Positions 31,918 to 41,222 of a DNA stretch of 64,000 nt are shown one piece after another. The notes under the pieces are model-generated. The model had not been told where the DNA came from. It made no database searches and saw nothing but the letters and a program-made list of their open reading frames with translations. This DNA comes from Solibacteraceae bacterium (GTDB lineage: Bacteria; Acidobacteriota; Terriglobia; Bryobacterales; Bryobacteraceae): NCBI GenBank assembly GCA_021324015.1, contig JAJPJX010000060.1:1-64000 (forward strand). Reading direction: 5' to 3'. Made by a program: the position numbers and the translations under genes. The stretch's first letter is position 1, and every line of letters begins with the position of its first letter.

Positions 31918-34344
31918 CTATTGCACATCAGCCACCTTCCCGTCCTGGAAAATCACCTTCATGTCTTTATAGATGTAGGTAATTTTCGGGCCGAGATTAA
32001 CGATCCGCTCAGGCCGTCCGAGGAGATCCTCAACCTCTTTCGTGCTTTGGCCCAAAGAGATGGTCTTCGTCGATGCGGCTTGAGCCTCAGCATCCGACGC
32101 AATAACTTCCGCTATCATCGGCTTGAGTTCCGACAAGCTCATTCGGGGGAGGGACGCCTTCTCGAACTTGAACGCCAAATAGGCCTTGTAGCGCGTCTGC
32201 GTGGTCCTCCCGCCACGCTCACTGACCGGGAACGTATCGTAAGAAACGAAGAATAGTCCGACATGATCATCGCCGATATTCGTCTTCCAGAGGTAGACTT
32301 TTTCACCCGCCTTAAAAGGACGACTCGTCTTCTTGTTTTGAAGAAACGCCACGGCACCCTTCGGCGCAAGAATGCGCCCCCCCTCGACAGTGTTTTGGGT
32401 GAAAGTACCATCGGAGGCTAAATCGCCGGTGATGCCATCTTTTTTGAGGACGAATACGGTCCCTGGGTCTGTTATACGAAGCCGGTCCGTGGCTAAACGG
32501 GTGACCTTCCAGGACGACTCGATATCGTCCTTAAGCTTCCGCTTCCATCCGGCAGTATTGACGTCCGCGTCCTGTTCCCTCTCAACCGGTGCTTTATCAT
32601 CCTGTAACTTGGCTGCCACCTCCGGTGACGACTTCCCTGTGACACCGCCATTGGTTCTCTCAGCGGCTGTCGCCGTCACGGCTGTAGCCCCATGTTCCTT
32701 TTGATCGGGCACTCCGGACTTGGTGGCAGTGCCGTTGTCCTGAGAATCAGTGGTTGCCGAATTGGTATCCGCTTTCGCCCCGTCCTTCACACGAAAATCC
32801 CAGGCCAACGCACCGTAACCTGTCCACTCCTCACCTTTCTTCATGAACCGTGCCATCTCATCGCTGCTCCATTGAGCTTTGAGAGGCACGTTCTCGGTAT
32901 AGGCTCCGGCCGGTGACTTCGTAAACACTCCGATCGCGTACTCACCGGGCACGAGGGGCGCCTTGGGCCGCAATATGAACGAGTTATTCGGCCCTTTTTC
33001 AACGTCAGCCGCGATCGTCTTTTGTTCGACAGACAACTCCGTCCGTTCAACCCCGGGCTGCGTGTCGAACTTCTTCTGCTTTTTCGTTTTCATTGTGACC
33101 TTCCGCGACGTGACGATTCGGACAGCATCTGTGCCCATGACATCCAACTGGATCAAGACCGGCTGGACATCCGTGATGTTGGCATCGCTTGGTATGTACT
33201 GATTTAGAGGCAGCACGAACTCCACAGGGCCTTGCTTGATCTCCACGACGGCTTTCGAGTCGCGCAGGAATTCAAACTCGAAGCCCCGGATCTCCGGGTT
33301 GCGCTTTAGGAAGGGAATCATCGTAAGGACCGCAACAGGATACGCGAAATAGCCGCCAAGCGGGATGCCGCTTGTCGCAATGCGGGCACCGATGTTTGCG
33401 GCCATGGTTGTCCCGACTTGCGTTAAGGCAATGTCCTTTGCAGCGTCTTTCGCATCCGCCGCCTTACTCTTGGAGAAGGCGTGCTGCTGCGGCCTTGGCG
33501 CGAGAGTAATCTGCCACGTGTCACCCTGCCGAGCGATAACTTTGCCGAGGCTGTTCTGAAAGCGCAGCAGTTCTGCGAGATCTTCCCTGTCTGATTCTTT
33601 TGCGATGTTGAAAGTGCCTCTCCTGATCCCATTAGCTCCTGCAACCTTGAGCTGCACCTCGCCCGAGAGTGCCCCGGCTGAAACCGACGCCGGGGTGAAT
33701 TCAACCTGGGCACCGGCGTCCGTTGCCGCAGACAGCAGCATGCCCGCCCCCTGCTCGCGCAGTTCAACGCGGCCACTGTTCGCCGCACCGGAGCCAGATT
33801 GGAAGGCAATAGCGCCAGAGTAGGTGCCCAACGCGCTCTTCTGGAATACCATCCTGATCGCCGTTGGTTCGCCCTCGACGGTCATCTGCCCCGCCCACGT
33901 ACCGCTCAGTGCCGCCGCCGGACGAGTCGGCTCCGGCTGCGGCTTCTGAGGCTCCGGAGGCTTGACATCGGCGACAGCCATGCCGGACTTCTCCATCATC
34001 GCGCGGATGACCGATGCAGGTACCTTCTTGTTCTTCAACTCGATGATTGAGTCGGTGTCGAGTTGGAATTCCGCCTTCTCAGCAGATTTGATCTTGGCGC
34101 ATATCAGCGCCTCATCGAGCCCGGCATCGACCAATTTGATGACCGCCTGGTTATTGAGTACGTCAGGCTTGGGGGCCGTGGGCGCTGACTTCTTCGTAAC
34201 CGCCTTCTTGGTGGGCGGCGAGGTCTTCTGGCCCGTCGCCTGGGTCTGCGAAAGTGCAGTGGTTGACAACATCCAGAAAAGGGCAACCGCAATAACTGCG
34301 GCGAGGACCGATGACATTCGATTCGCAAAGTTGCGAGTGGACAT
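31918..34344 (-). CDS. Large exported protein with acidobacterial repeat-type motif
   Basis: An 808-residue protein. The signal peptide (MSSVLAAVIAVALFWMLSTTALSQ) and an AAGGAG box before the ATG at 34344 set the start. A Lys/Pro-rich segment is followed by a helical motif at about 75-130 (AVIKLVDAGLDEALICAKIK, then IIELKNKKVPASVIRAMM) found in many exported Acidobacteriota proteins. Middle regions are beta-rich. The C-terminal 50 residues (ISLGQSTKEVEDLLGRPERI) resemble a SmpA/BamE-type fold. Possibly periplasmic or outer-membrane associated; no activity can be named. Confidence 0.7.
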   Translation of the reverse strand: MSTRNFANRMSSVLAAVIAVALFWMLSTTALSQTQATGQKTSPPTKKAVTKKSAPTAPKPDVLNNQAVIKLVDAGLDEALICAKIKSAEKAEFQLDTDSIIELKNKKVPASVIRAMMEKSGMAVADVKPPEPQKPQPEPTRPAAALSGTWAGQMTVEGEPTAIRMVFQKSALGTYSGAIAFQSGSGAANSGRVELREQGAGMLLSAATDAGAQVEFTPASVSAGALSGEVQLKVAGANGIRRGTFNIAKESDREDLAELLRFQNSLGKVIARQGDTWQITLAPRPQQHAFSKSKAADAKDAAKDIALTQVGTTMAANIGARIATSGIPLGGYFAYPVAVLTMIPFLKRNPEIRGFEFEFLRDSKAVVEIKQGPVEFVLPLNQYIPSDANITDVQPVLIQLDVMGTDAVRIVTSRKVTMKTKKQKKFDTQPGVERTELSVEQKTIAADVEKGPNNSFILRPKAPLVPGEYAIGVFTKSPAGAYTENVPLKAQWSSDEMARFMKKGEEWTGYGALAWDFRVKDGAKADTNSATTDSQDNGTATKSGVPDQKEHGATAVTATAAERTNGGVTGKSSPEVAAKLQDDKAPVEREQDADVNTAGWKRKLKDDIESSWKVTRLATDRLRITDPGTVFVLKKDGITGDLASDGTFTQNTVEGGRILAPKGAVAFLQNKKTSRPFKAGEKVYLWKTNIGDDHVGLFFVSYDTFPVSERGGRTTQTRYKAYLAFKFEKASLPRMSLSELKPMIAEVIASDAEAQAASTKTISLGQSTKEVEDLLGRPERIVNLGPKITYIYKDMKVIFQDGKVADVQ

Positions 34345-34391
34345 GAGCGTGAACTCCTTCCTTCGTGCGATCCAGATGGGCGTTGGAATCC

Positions 34392-35411
34392 TCATGAATA
34401 GCCTGCCCGAACGGCCAAGCATTCAGTCTTCAAATCGTTGAGCGCGCGGCTGTACCATGCCAAGCACTCCAATCCGAGGCCGAAATACAACAGCCACCGG
34501 ATTTGAACCATGTGCGTGAAGAGATTCATGTAGCGCGCCGGCTCCAGATTATCGAATAGGTGGCTAGTCATCGGAATTGACGCGAGCACCGCGGCCAGGA
34601 GAATCAACCATAGGGTTCTGACCGTGACATAGAATGCTCCGGGCGTGGATACCGCCCATTTTTGCTCCGTCAATAACGCCAGCACGGCACCGTGTCGGCC
34701 GGCGCGCAATGCCGCCTGTTGAATCGCGACAAAATGGTACGGGACGCAGAAGAAGATGATTGCCAACGGAAGAGTGTACCGGATTCCCTTCAGGTACGCG
34801 CCTTGAGCGGTGTACGCTTGGATGCGCATCTGAGTGATGGGCTGGTCGGGCAGGAAGAAGCAAAGAGCGGCGTATAGCGCGACAGCGGCCACTGTGACCG
34901 TAGTAATCGAGAGGGCGAGACCGCCCCGCCGCCCCACCGAGGCTGCGCGCCAGTCCAAGAACGCTGCGGCCAGGAACGTCGCGGCGGTCCAAAGGAAAAC
35001 GAGTGGAGCCAGCTTGAGCGCCTCGCCACCGAACTTGTCAAATGCGTACGACACCTCTGTTATGAGTCCAACCACGTAAAGCAGGGAGTACAGGACACAG
35101 GCGGCGATAACATGTCTTGCGTGGCCCGCGAACAGCCAGCCCAACCGCCCTCCTATACCCAAAAGCAGAGACAGATCAGACGGCCGAACGGAGCGCATCA
35201 GTGCCTTGTCGAATCGCAACACGCTCACCGCTGAACTCAGCCGTTGGACCTCTTCCCAACAGAAATCGCAGTCGATCAAATGAGCTTCGAACAGGCGTCG
35301 GTCACGTTCCGTTAGATCGGCGAAGCAATAATCCGTCAGGAACCGGTTCAACGCCGGGTCCACACAGCGCGGGTCCTGCGGAACCAGTTCGCCTTTCATC
35401 TCTGTCTTCAT
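34392..35411 (-). CDS. Membrane anti-sigma factor with zinc-binding N-terminus
   Basis: A 339-residue protein. Residues 20-55 carry the zinc anti-sigma signature H-x3-C-x2-C (His44, Cys48, Cys51 in FEAHLIDCDFCWEEV). At least five hydrophobic segments follow (about 85-330), for example HVIAACVLYSLLYVVGLI. It would hold the sigma factor encoded upstream at the membrane. The ATG overlaps the sigma gene stop (ATGA at 35408-35411), as usual for such pairs. The many membrane segments are more than in simple single-span anti-sigma factors. Confidence 0.85.
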   Translation of the reverse strand: MKTEMKGELVPQDPRCVDPALNRFLTDYCFADLTERDRRLFEAHLIDCDFCWEEVQRLSSAVSVLRFDKALMRSVRPSDLSLLLGIGGRLGWLFAGHARHVIAACVLYSLLYVVGLITEVSYAFDKFGGEALKLAPLVFLWTAATFLAAAFLDWRAASVGRRGGLALSITTVTVAAVALYAALCFFLPDQPITQMRIQAYTAQGAYLKGIRYTLPLAIIFFCVPYHFVAIQQAALRAGRHGAVLALLTEQKWAVSTPGAFYVTVRTLWLILLAAVLASIPMTSHLFDNLEPARYMNLFTHMVQIRWLLYFGLGLECLAWYSRALNDLKTECLAVRAGYS

Positions 35412-35989
35412 ACTCTGTCGAGCGACCCTGGACTTTTCTTCGCGTGTCGCCTAAAGATCTCGTAGAACGTCGCCTTCGCTTCGGAGACCACTCTTCCCAC
35501 GCTGCCGGGGGACCACCGCAACTTCGCACCGACCTCTTCGATGGTCAGGCCGAGCATTTTATGCAGGATCAGCACGGTGCGCTGTCGCGGCGGCATCTGA
35601 TCGAGGATCTCGCGTACCGTAAGTACTAGATCTTGGGTATGCCAAGTGGCGACGAGGCCAACTTTTTGCGGATAACTGACGAGATCGCCATCGGCATCGG
35701 CTGCGAGGACGACCTTCCCGGTCGAGCGCATGTAATCGATGATCTTTCCCCGCAGGATCGTCTCCAGCCATCTGCCAAGAGAGCATTCCCCTCGAAACAG
35801 TCCGCGCTGAATCTGGCTGAGGCTGGCGGTAAGTGCCTCTTGGACAATATCTTCCGCATCCTGGGCGGGCACACCGGCGGACTGTGACAGCCAAAGGAGG
35901 CGCGGACGGTACCGGTCGCTAAAGGCGGTCCCCGCCGCGGCGTCGCCTTCAACCAGGCCCGAGAGTAACGCCGAATCGTCCGCTTTCAC
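35408..35989 (-). CDS. ECF-type RNA polymerase sigma factor
   Basis: A 193-residue sigma factor from a GTG at 35989. Region 2 has FSDRYRPRLLWLSQSAG, DAEDIVQEALTASLSQI and GRWLETILRGKIIDYMRS. Region 4 has LDQMPPRQRTVLILHKMLGL, then TIEEVGAKLRWSPGSVGRVV as helix-turn-helix. The frame stays open upstream to 36271 but that extension lacks sigma features. It is coupled to the membrane anti-sigma gene, so it is probably released by an envelope signal. The divergent M23 gene is a possible target. Confidence 0.88.
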   Translation of the reverse strand: MKADDSALLSGLVEGDAAAGTAFSDRYRPRLLWLSQSAGVPAQDAEDIVQEALTASLSQIQRGLFRGECSLGRWLETILRGKIIDYMRSTGKVVLAADADGDLVSYPQKVGLVATWHTQDLVLTVREILDQMPPRQRTVLILHKMLGLTIEEVGAKLRWSPGSVGRVVSEAKATFYEIFRRHAKKSPGSLDRV

Positions 35990-36245
35990 CGCCGTCTCGC
36001 TGCTTCGTGGTTTTGCTTGAAGCGCGAACAGTCTATCACATTGCGAACACAGGCGGTTGCTCAAAACAGAGAAAAATCCCTTGTCAGCCGAAAAAACTGG
36101 TGCGATGCTCCGACAAGAGTACTCAGAACTGGGAGTTTGGTTGGATATGTCGTCCGGGAAGGGCGAGAAGTCGAAGGTGTGCGTGTCGTTGGTGCCGCGC
36201 CTCTGAGTGCGCGTGGAGCATTGTGGACGAGTAGGAGCGCAGAAG

Positions 36246-38510
36246 ATGAGAATATCTCGATTTGTGCACATCCCATTGGCCGTTGTACTTTTCTCTCCGG
36301 CCGCGCTGGCATTAAGCGACGTGGCAAATCAAAGGGTCACTAAACAAGCACCTCCGCAGAGCGGGTGCGTACTGCCGCCCGCGGAATCGACGTTCGTGCC
36401 TTCTGACGGGACCGTCTACCTATACTTTGAGGCGACTGAATCCAACAGCGACTACGTGACGAACGACTGGGTAGCGCCCGATGGGACCGTCCTCAACGGA
36501 GGTAGCTGGTCCTCATCTTCCGGCAGGTATTGCTTTACCGGGGCAGCCCTGGGGATCTCCAACACGCCGACCAACCGTTTCGGCCAGTGGCAAGCCCGAG
36601 TTCTCAACGGTGGTTCGGTAGTGTTTTCCGTTCCATTCACGATCAACAATCCGGCGAATCCGAGCGGCGGGGCTCCGAATATTACGGACGCGAATCCGAA
36701 ATCGATTCCCGTCGGTGCGGATACGACGATCACACTGACCGGCACTGGCTTTCAGCCAGGGTTCAGCGCGAAGCTCTGGGTTGGGAGTACGCCTTGGCCC
36801 ATCAATTCCGGTTCTCAGGCGCTTTATGACAGCCCGACGCAGGTTCGGTTGGTCGTCCGTGTGGGCCAGCCGAACGATCCGGCTACCTCCTTCGGCCTGC
36901 AAGTCATAAACCCGGACGGCCAACCGAGCAATACCTATACTGGCCTCACGGCGATGCAGAGTTCAACTGGAGGTGGAGGAAGTGCTCCAGCTTTTAGATT
37001 GCCGTTGCCCGCAGGTAAGGATTGGTTGTTGAGCGTGGAGACCGGGACGGCAACCAGCACTAGCGACTGCAAGAGCGGTATGGGAGGCCGATACTATGGT
37101 GGCGGATATGACTGCCTCCACTCAGGAAAGTCTAAGTACTCGCTGGACTTCCTTGACAATAACCGCCAAGACGGCGAACTGACGGGCCGCGGAGATGTGA
37201 GTATTCTGGCGGCGGCTGACGGCACAGTTTCCGAGGTCGTCATAAATCCCGGCAAGAACGAGGGATGCAACTGCTTCGGAAATTACGTCGTGATTGATCA
37301 CGGAAATGGCTTTACAAGTTGGTACGGGCACTTAAAAGATGGATCAATTCCATCAGGACTGGTCCGCGGCCAACCGATCCACGCAGGGCAACAAGTCGGC
37401 GTCATGGGTACATCAGGAGATAGCACGGGAATTCACATTCACTTCATGGTCCGATACAACGGCGAAGGCGACGCCGCAAGTTCCGTGCTCGATCAGGTAA
37501 TGGTCGAGGGAAGGAGGATGATCGATTACCGCGTCGGCAATTCCAGTCAGCCGATATACTATCCCTCATCGAATGGCAACCCGATCACCGGTGGCGGTGG
37601 CGCATATCCGGAATCCGCTCACCCATACACCAACAACTTCGACAACACCTGGACCTACGTTATGAGTGGCAATCCGGCCGCAATTGCTGTGACTTTCGAT
37701 TTGCAGACGCAGGTCGAGCAGAACTACGATTACATCTACATCATGGATGGAAATGGCAACAGCGTTGCCGGAAGCCCGTTCACGGGGACTGCCCTCGCCG
37801 GCCGGACCATCACCGTCCCTGGCAGCACTGTCAAGATCCGCCTCACATCCGACTTTAGCGTGACGTACTTCGGGTTCCGCGTAACGAACGTGGCGGCGAC
37901 ATCGGGCGGCGGGAACGGCGGCAACGGCGGGTTGTATCAACCCGGCGATGGAGCAAGCGACCCGAACCCGTGGGTGCAAGCCTTCTACAGGAATCAATTC
38001 AACACGTACTCCGTCTTGCCGACCGACAATCCGGTCAGCCCCTCGGGCCCTGGTTGCATTCAATATTTCAAGGCGACGGACACGCAGCAGAAGACAGAAG
38101 TCCTCATGCAGCGGAATTGCACGGGTACTGTCTACCAGATCTACGGCGGGATGTGGAACAAGTACATCTCGGACGGGCGTCTTGGAGGGCCGACCGGGGC
38201 AATCGGGTATCCCACGAACGATCGCCAGAACGGACGCAGTAGCATTGACGGACAAGCATTTGAGTGGCAGGAGTTTCAGACCACCGGCGGCGCCAACACC
38301 CGGATCGTGCAGTACAACGGCACGGCGTACGCCGTCTTCGCTGGCATCCTCAGCTATTGGGCTAGCCAGGGTTACGAGAACAGCAAGATCGGCATTCCGA
38401 CATCCGAAGAGTTTGACTGGGGAAGCAACGGATGCAAGCGCCAGAATTTTCAAAACGGATGGTACGTGTGGTGGACGCCGACTCCTGGAGCAAGCTGCAA
38501 CGGAAATTAA
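36246..38510 (+). CDS. Secreted M23 peptidase with IPT/TIG, CUB-like and LGFP-like domains
   Basis: A 754-residue exported protein. The signal peptide is MRISRFVHIPLAVVLFSPAALAL; AGGAG precedes the ATG at 36246. An IPT/TIG-like domain lies at about 145-230. The M23 peptidase domain lies at about 250-420, with zinc ligands probably His292 and Asp301 (HSGKSKYSLDF) and His399 of the HIH motif (397-399), plus YGHL at 361-364; this wide His-Asp spacing recalls beta-lytic (M23A) enzymes. A CUB/PPC-like beta domain lies at 460-550. The end (580-754) has LGFP-like motifs (GPTGAIGYPTN, KIGIPTSEEF) that bind cell-wall polymers. Likely cuts peptidoglycan cross-links or extracellular proteins. Confidence 0.85.
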   Translation: MRISRFVHIPLAVVLFSPAALALSDVANQRVTKQAPPQSGCVLPPAESTFVPSDGTVYLYFEATESNSDYVTNDWVAPDGTVLNGGSWSSSSGRYCFTGAALGISNTPTNRFGQWQARVLNGGSVVFSVPFTINNPANPSGGAPNITDANPKSIPVGADTTITLTGTGFQPGFSAKLWVGSTPWPINSGSQALYDSPTQVRLVVRVGQPNDPATSFGLQVINPDGQPSNTYTGLTAMQSSTGGGGSAPAFRLPLPAGKDWLLSVETGTATSTSDCKSGMGGRYYGGGYDCLHSGKSKYSLDFLDNNRQDGELTGRGDVSILAAADGTVSEVVINPGKNEGCNCFGNYVVIDHGNGFTSWYGHLKDGSIPSGLVRGQPIHAGQQVGVMGTSGDSTGIHIHFMVRYNGEGDAASSVLDQVMVEGRRMIDYRVGNSSQPIYYPSSNGNPITGGGGAYPESAHPYTNNFDNTWTYVMSGNPAAIAVTFDLQTQVEQNYDYIYIMDGNGNSVAGSPFTGTALAGRTITVPGSTVKIRLTSDFSVTYFGFRVTNVAATSGGGNGGNGGLYQPGDGASDPNPWVQAFYRNQFNTYSVLPTDNPVSPSGPGCIQYFKATDTQQKTEVLMQRNCTGTVYQIYGGMWNKYISDGRLGGPTGAIGYPTNDRQNGRSSIDGQAFEWQEFQTTGGANTRIVQYNGTAYAVFAGILSYWASQGYENSKIGIPTSEEFDWGSNGCKRQNFQNGWYVWWTPTPGASCNGN

Positions 38511-38618
38511 TAGAGGCCCAATTGCTGTCTAGATAGGATGGGCGACCTTTACGGTACGGTTGTGCTGATGAAGTGAATGTGCTATATAAGACTCTCATTC
38601 TCCAACGGAGCTAACATT

Positions 38619-39569
38619 ATGAATCGCGCATCGCTGATCGTGCTGGCATTTGGAATTTCGCTCCTTTGCGGCTGTAGCAAGACGCTAACCCAGTCGCGAG
38701 CCGCTAACCTGGCGCAGTCCTATGTCGATAAACAGAATGAAGGGACGGTAGGAACCTTTATAGGCGCACTCACGAACCAGCTTGGTCCGGAGATGCCGCA
38801 GCCGCTTCAGGCAGCGGGGATTCAGAGGTTGATACAGGCCGGGTACGTCGAGGAACGCAAGACGACGGTTGCCTATCCGAACTTTGCAGGCCAGTTCAGC
38901 GGCGGACATGAGATCAACATCATGGGATCGAGTCATCTGGACGACACGCTCGAACTCCGCACGGTCGCAACAAGCAAACCGCCACAAGTGCAGGGCTCGT
39001 TCAAGACCTGCTTTTTCCAAAGTTGCGAGGCGGGTGCGGTGAACGGAGTCATCCAGCGGAACGGGCCTTCGAATCTGACGTTGACTTTCCAGCAGAGGGA
39101 GAACCCGATCTCAGACCGGTGGGTCACGCGCAGTCGCACTCTCAACGTCTCCCTTGTTCGGGGCCAGCCCGATGCGTTGGTCGGGACCTACTTTACAGGG
39201 CAGGAGAATCCATTTGTTAGTGCACAGAACAGCGCGTTTCGTGCGTCTGGTCGTGCCGAGGGCGGGGACATTCAACAGGAAGTGTTCGTCTACAGTTGGA
39301 CGAACAAGCTGCCGAAGGACACGGTTCAGGGGGCAATGCTCAAGATGGGCCATCTGGTCGTTGATGCCTGTGAACAACTGCTGCTGAATTCTGAGACTAC
39401 GGCTCGGGCGACGTGCAAGACGCACGTGAAGATGACGAGTGCAGCGGAGATGATTTTCGGCAAGGGACCAACCGACCAGCCTATGGAGGTTGCGTTTGGG
39501 AAGCAGCCGGATGGTAATTGGCTGGTAACGTCGGTCAGCTATCAGCCACCGAACTATCAGCTTCAGTAG
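38619..39569 (+). CDS. Lipoprotein of unknown function
   Basis: A 316-residue protein with a lipoprotein signal (MNRASLIVLAFGISLLCGCS, Cys19 in an L-C-G-C box). The mature part is mixed alpha/beta with an N-terminal helix (SRAANLAQSYVDKQN) and NWLVTSVSYQPP at the end. It follows the M23 gene by 108 bases on the same strand. The stop at 39569 coincides with the border to phage-style DNA. Confidence 0.75.
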   Translation: MNRASLIVLAFGISLLCGCSKTLTQSRAANLAQSYVDKQNEGTVGTFIGALTNQLGPEMPQPLQAAGIQRLIQAGYVEERKTTVAYPNFAGQFSGGHEINIMGSSHLDDTLELRTVATSKPPQVQGSFKTCFFQSCEAGAVNGVIQRNGPSNLTLTFQQRENPISDRWVTRSRTLNVSLVRGQPDALVGTYFTGQENPFVSAQNSAFRASGRAEGGDIQQEVFVYSWTNKLPKDTVQGAMLKMGHLVVDACEQLLLNSETTARATCKTHVKMTSAAEMIFGKGPTDQPMEVAFGKQPDGNWLVTSVSYQPPNYQLQ

Positions 39570-39570
39570 A

Positions 39571-39731
39571 TCAGCAAGCCTCCCAACCCACTTGGCCAGG
39601 CGTGCGAAGAAGCGGCGCCACTCGGCGTCAAGCGGGTCCTTGCGCTCCCAGTGCGCGTACCCCGCAGCCAGATATGCGAGGAGAGCCTTCTGGTTCTCCT
39701 CGCTGTGATCCTCAAATTCGATCATCGCCAT
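39571..39731 (-). pseudogene. Phage protein gene truncated at the block border
   Basis: A minus-strand frame starting MAMIEFEDHSEENQKALLAY and continuing AAGYAHWERKDPLDAEWRRF reads like a normal small phage protein for about 53 residues. From 39570 onward it would run antisense through the lipoprotein gene, which is not believable. The gene therefore lost its 3' end, or its natural end lay exactly at the junction. It starts 29 bases after the integrase stop. Confidence 0.5.
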
Positions 39732-39759
39732 CGTGGTGCGACATTCCCGTATTGCTATC

Positions 39760-41178
39760 CTACGCCACCGCTCCCTTCTGGATCTCGACCACGTTGGCCT
39801 TACGCTCCTTGATCGCGGCGCGGGCGATCCGTGCGCGCTTCCTCTGCGCCGCCAGCAGCGTCGTTACGGGTGGCTTCGTGCTATCCGTCTCCTCCGCAGC
39901 CTTGGCGCGCTTCTCCTGGATCTTGCGCGTCAACTCGTCCTGCCGTTGAATTCCGACGATGGTGTAATCGAGCGTCGTGGACACCTTCGAGTGGCCCGCG
40001 ATCTTGCTGGCTTCGATGCTGCTGCCGCCCACGTCCTGCCGCCACGTGATGTTCGCGCGGCGCAGGGAGTGCGGGCCGAAGCCGGGAAAGTCGAGTCCGG
40101 TATCCTCGTCGGGCGCGCCGTCCGCGCGGATCGACCACGCCGCATCCTTCAGTGCCTTGCGGACGCCAGAGTCCCAACGGGGCAGGCTGAGATCCTCCTC
40201 CTGCGGGAAGACCCAATCGTTCGGCCCCTTGCGCTTCAGGCTGGCGATCCACTTCTGGTAGCGCGGGGTCAACGCGCCCAGCGTGAGGATGCGCTTGCTC
40301 TTGGCGGTTTTGGGCACGTCGATGTCGCCACGGCAGTTGCGCTGGTCGATCCGGATGGTTCCGTTCTTCAGATCGACATGCTTGATCATCAGCCCCAGCG
40401 CTTCGGAAATGCGCGTCCCGGTATCGAGGCAGGTTTCGCAGATCAGCAGGTTCGGCTCTTCCAGTTGCGCGAGCACCTGCGCCGTCTCCTCCGGAGAGAG
40501 GATGCGCTTCTCGTACACCTCCCACTTCTTCGGGAGCTTCACCCACTTCATCGGGTTCGCGTATGAGCGCGGAATGATCTCCCACTCCGTGGCCCTCGTG
40601 ATGATTCCGCTCATCGCGTTCCGGAGGCCGCACATTCCGTGCCAGGAGGTGCTGACCTCCTGGAGCCAGTCCATCACGTCCTTGGCTTTCAGATCCTTGA
40701 GGCGCGCGTCCTTCCACTTCGGCAGGATGTAGCCGAGGGCCCAGGTGTACTTGGTCCTGGTGCCCACCGCGATCAGATGCTTGCCCGCCGCCACCTTGTC
40801 TACGTAATCGCGCTTCCACATCTCCGCGAGCGGGCCAAACTTGAACTCTCCGGGATCGGTCGGCGTGTCCTCCGGGTTCGGCTGCATCGCTGCCTGCACC
40901 GTCGTCGTCGCCTTATTCAGGTCGGCCAGGAACTTATCGCGCTCCTCGCGCGCCTTTGTGATCGTCCATGCGTCCTTGCCCTTGCTCGGGCCAAGCGTCT
41001 TGAAAGCCCGTGTCGTCCGCACGGTGCCGTCCGGTTGGATCTCATCCTTCCGGTAGCGGAAGAACCAGTAGTATTCGCCTCGATCCTTCCGCTCATGTAC
41101 TTCCGGATGCTGTACTCGCGTCTTCAATTGGCTGCCTCCAGTCAACAGCGCCCGGAGGTTACCTTCGGTGGAGTCCAT
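39760..41178 (-). CDS. Tyrosine recombinase (phage integrase)
   Basis: A 472-residue integrase. The arm-type/core-binding part covers residues 1-220. The catalytic set is complete: Arg256 in LDTGTRISEALGL, Lys290 or Lys293 in PKTAKSKR, His370 and Arg373 in GPHSLRRAN, His396 in AGHSKVSTTLDY, and nucleophile Tyr405. The C-terminal tail after 420 is long and basic. It is the most likely enzyme for insertion at the tRNA-Val site, although it lies 15 kb from that junction. It could instead mark the left end of a second element near 39.6 kb. Confidence 0.95.
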   Translation of the reverse strand: MDSTEGNLRALLTGGSQLKTRVQHPEVHERKDRGEYYWFFRYRKDEIQPDGTVRTTRAFKTLGPSKGKDAWTITKAREERDKFLADLNKATTTVQAAMQPNPEDTPTDPGEFKFGPLAEMWKRDYVDKVAAGKHLIAVGTRTKYTWALGYILPKWKDARLKDLKAKDVMDWLQEVSTSWHGMCGLRNAMSGIITRATEWEIIPRSYANPMKWVKLPKKWEVYEKRILSPEETAQVLAQLEEPNLLICETCLDTGTRISEALGLMIKHVDLKNGTIRIDQRNCRGDIDVPKTAKSKRILTLGALTPRYQKWIASLKRKGPNDWVFPQEEDLSLPRWDSGVRKALKDAAWSIRADGAPDEDTGLDFPGFGPHSLRRANITWRQDVGGSSIEASKIAGHSKVSTTLDYTIVGIQRQDELTRKIQEKRAKAAEETDSTKPPVTTLLAAQRKRARIARAAIKERKANVVEIQKGAVA

Positions 41179-41222
41179 AAAGCAAGTGCCCTAACTTCAA
41201 CGATTTACGCGCGGCGCGCGCC

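Larger units (their letters stand above)
31252..39570. other. Host-style block between phage-like stretches
   Basis: Genes here lie on both strands, are separated by true intergenic gaps, encode exported and membrane proteins and appear less GC-rich than the phage genes. They resemble acidobacterial chromosomal genes. The right edge coincides with the loss of the end of a minus-strand phage-style frame at about 39570. It may be cargo inserted into the phage or chromosome between two elements. Confidence 0.55.
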
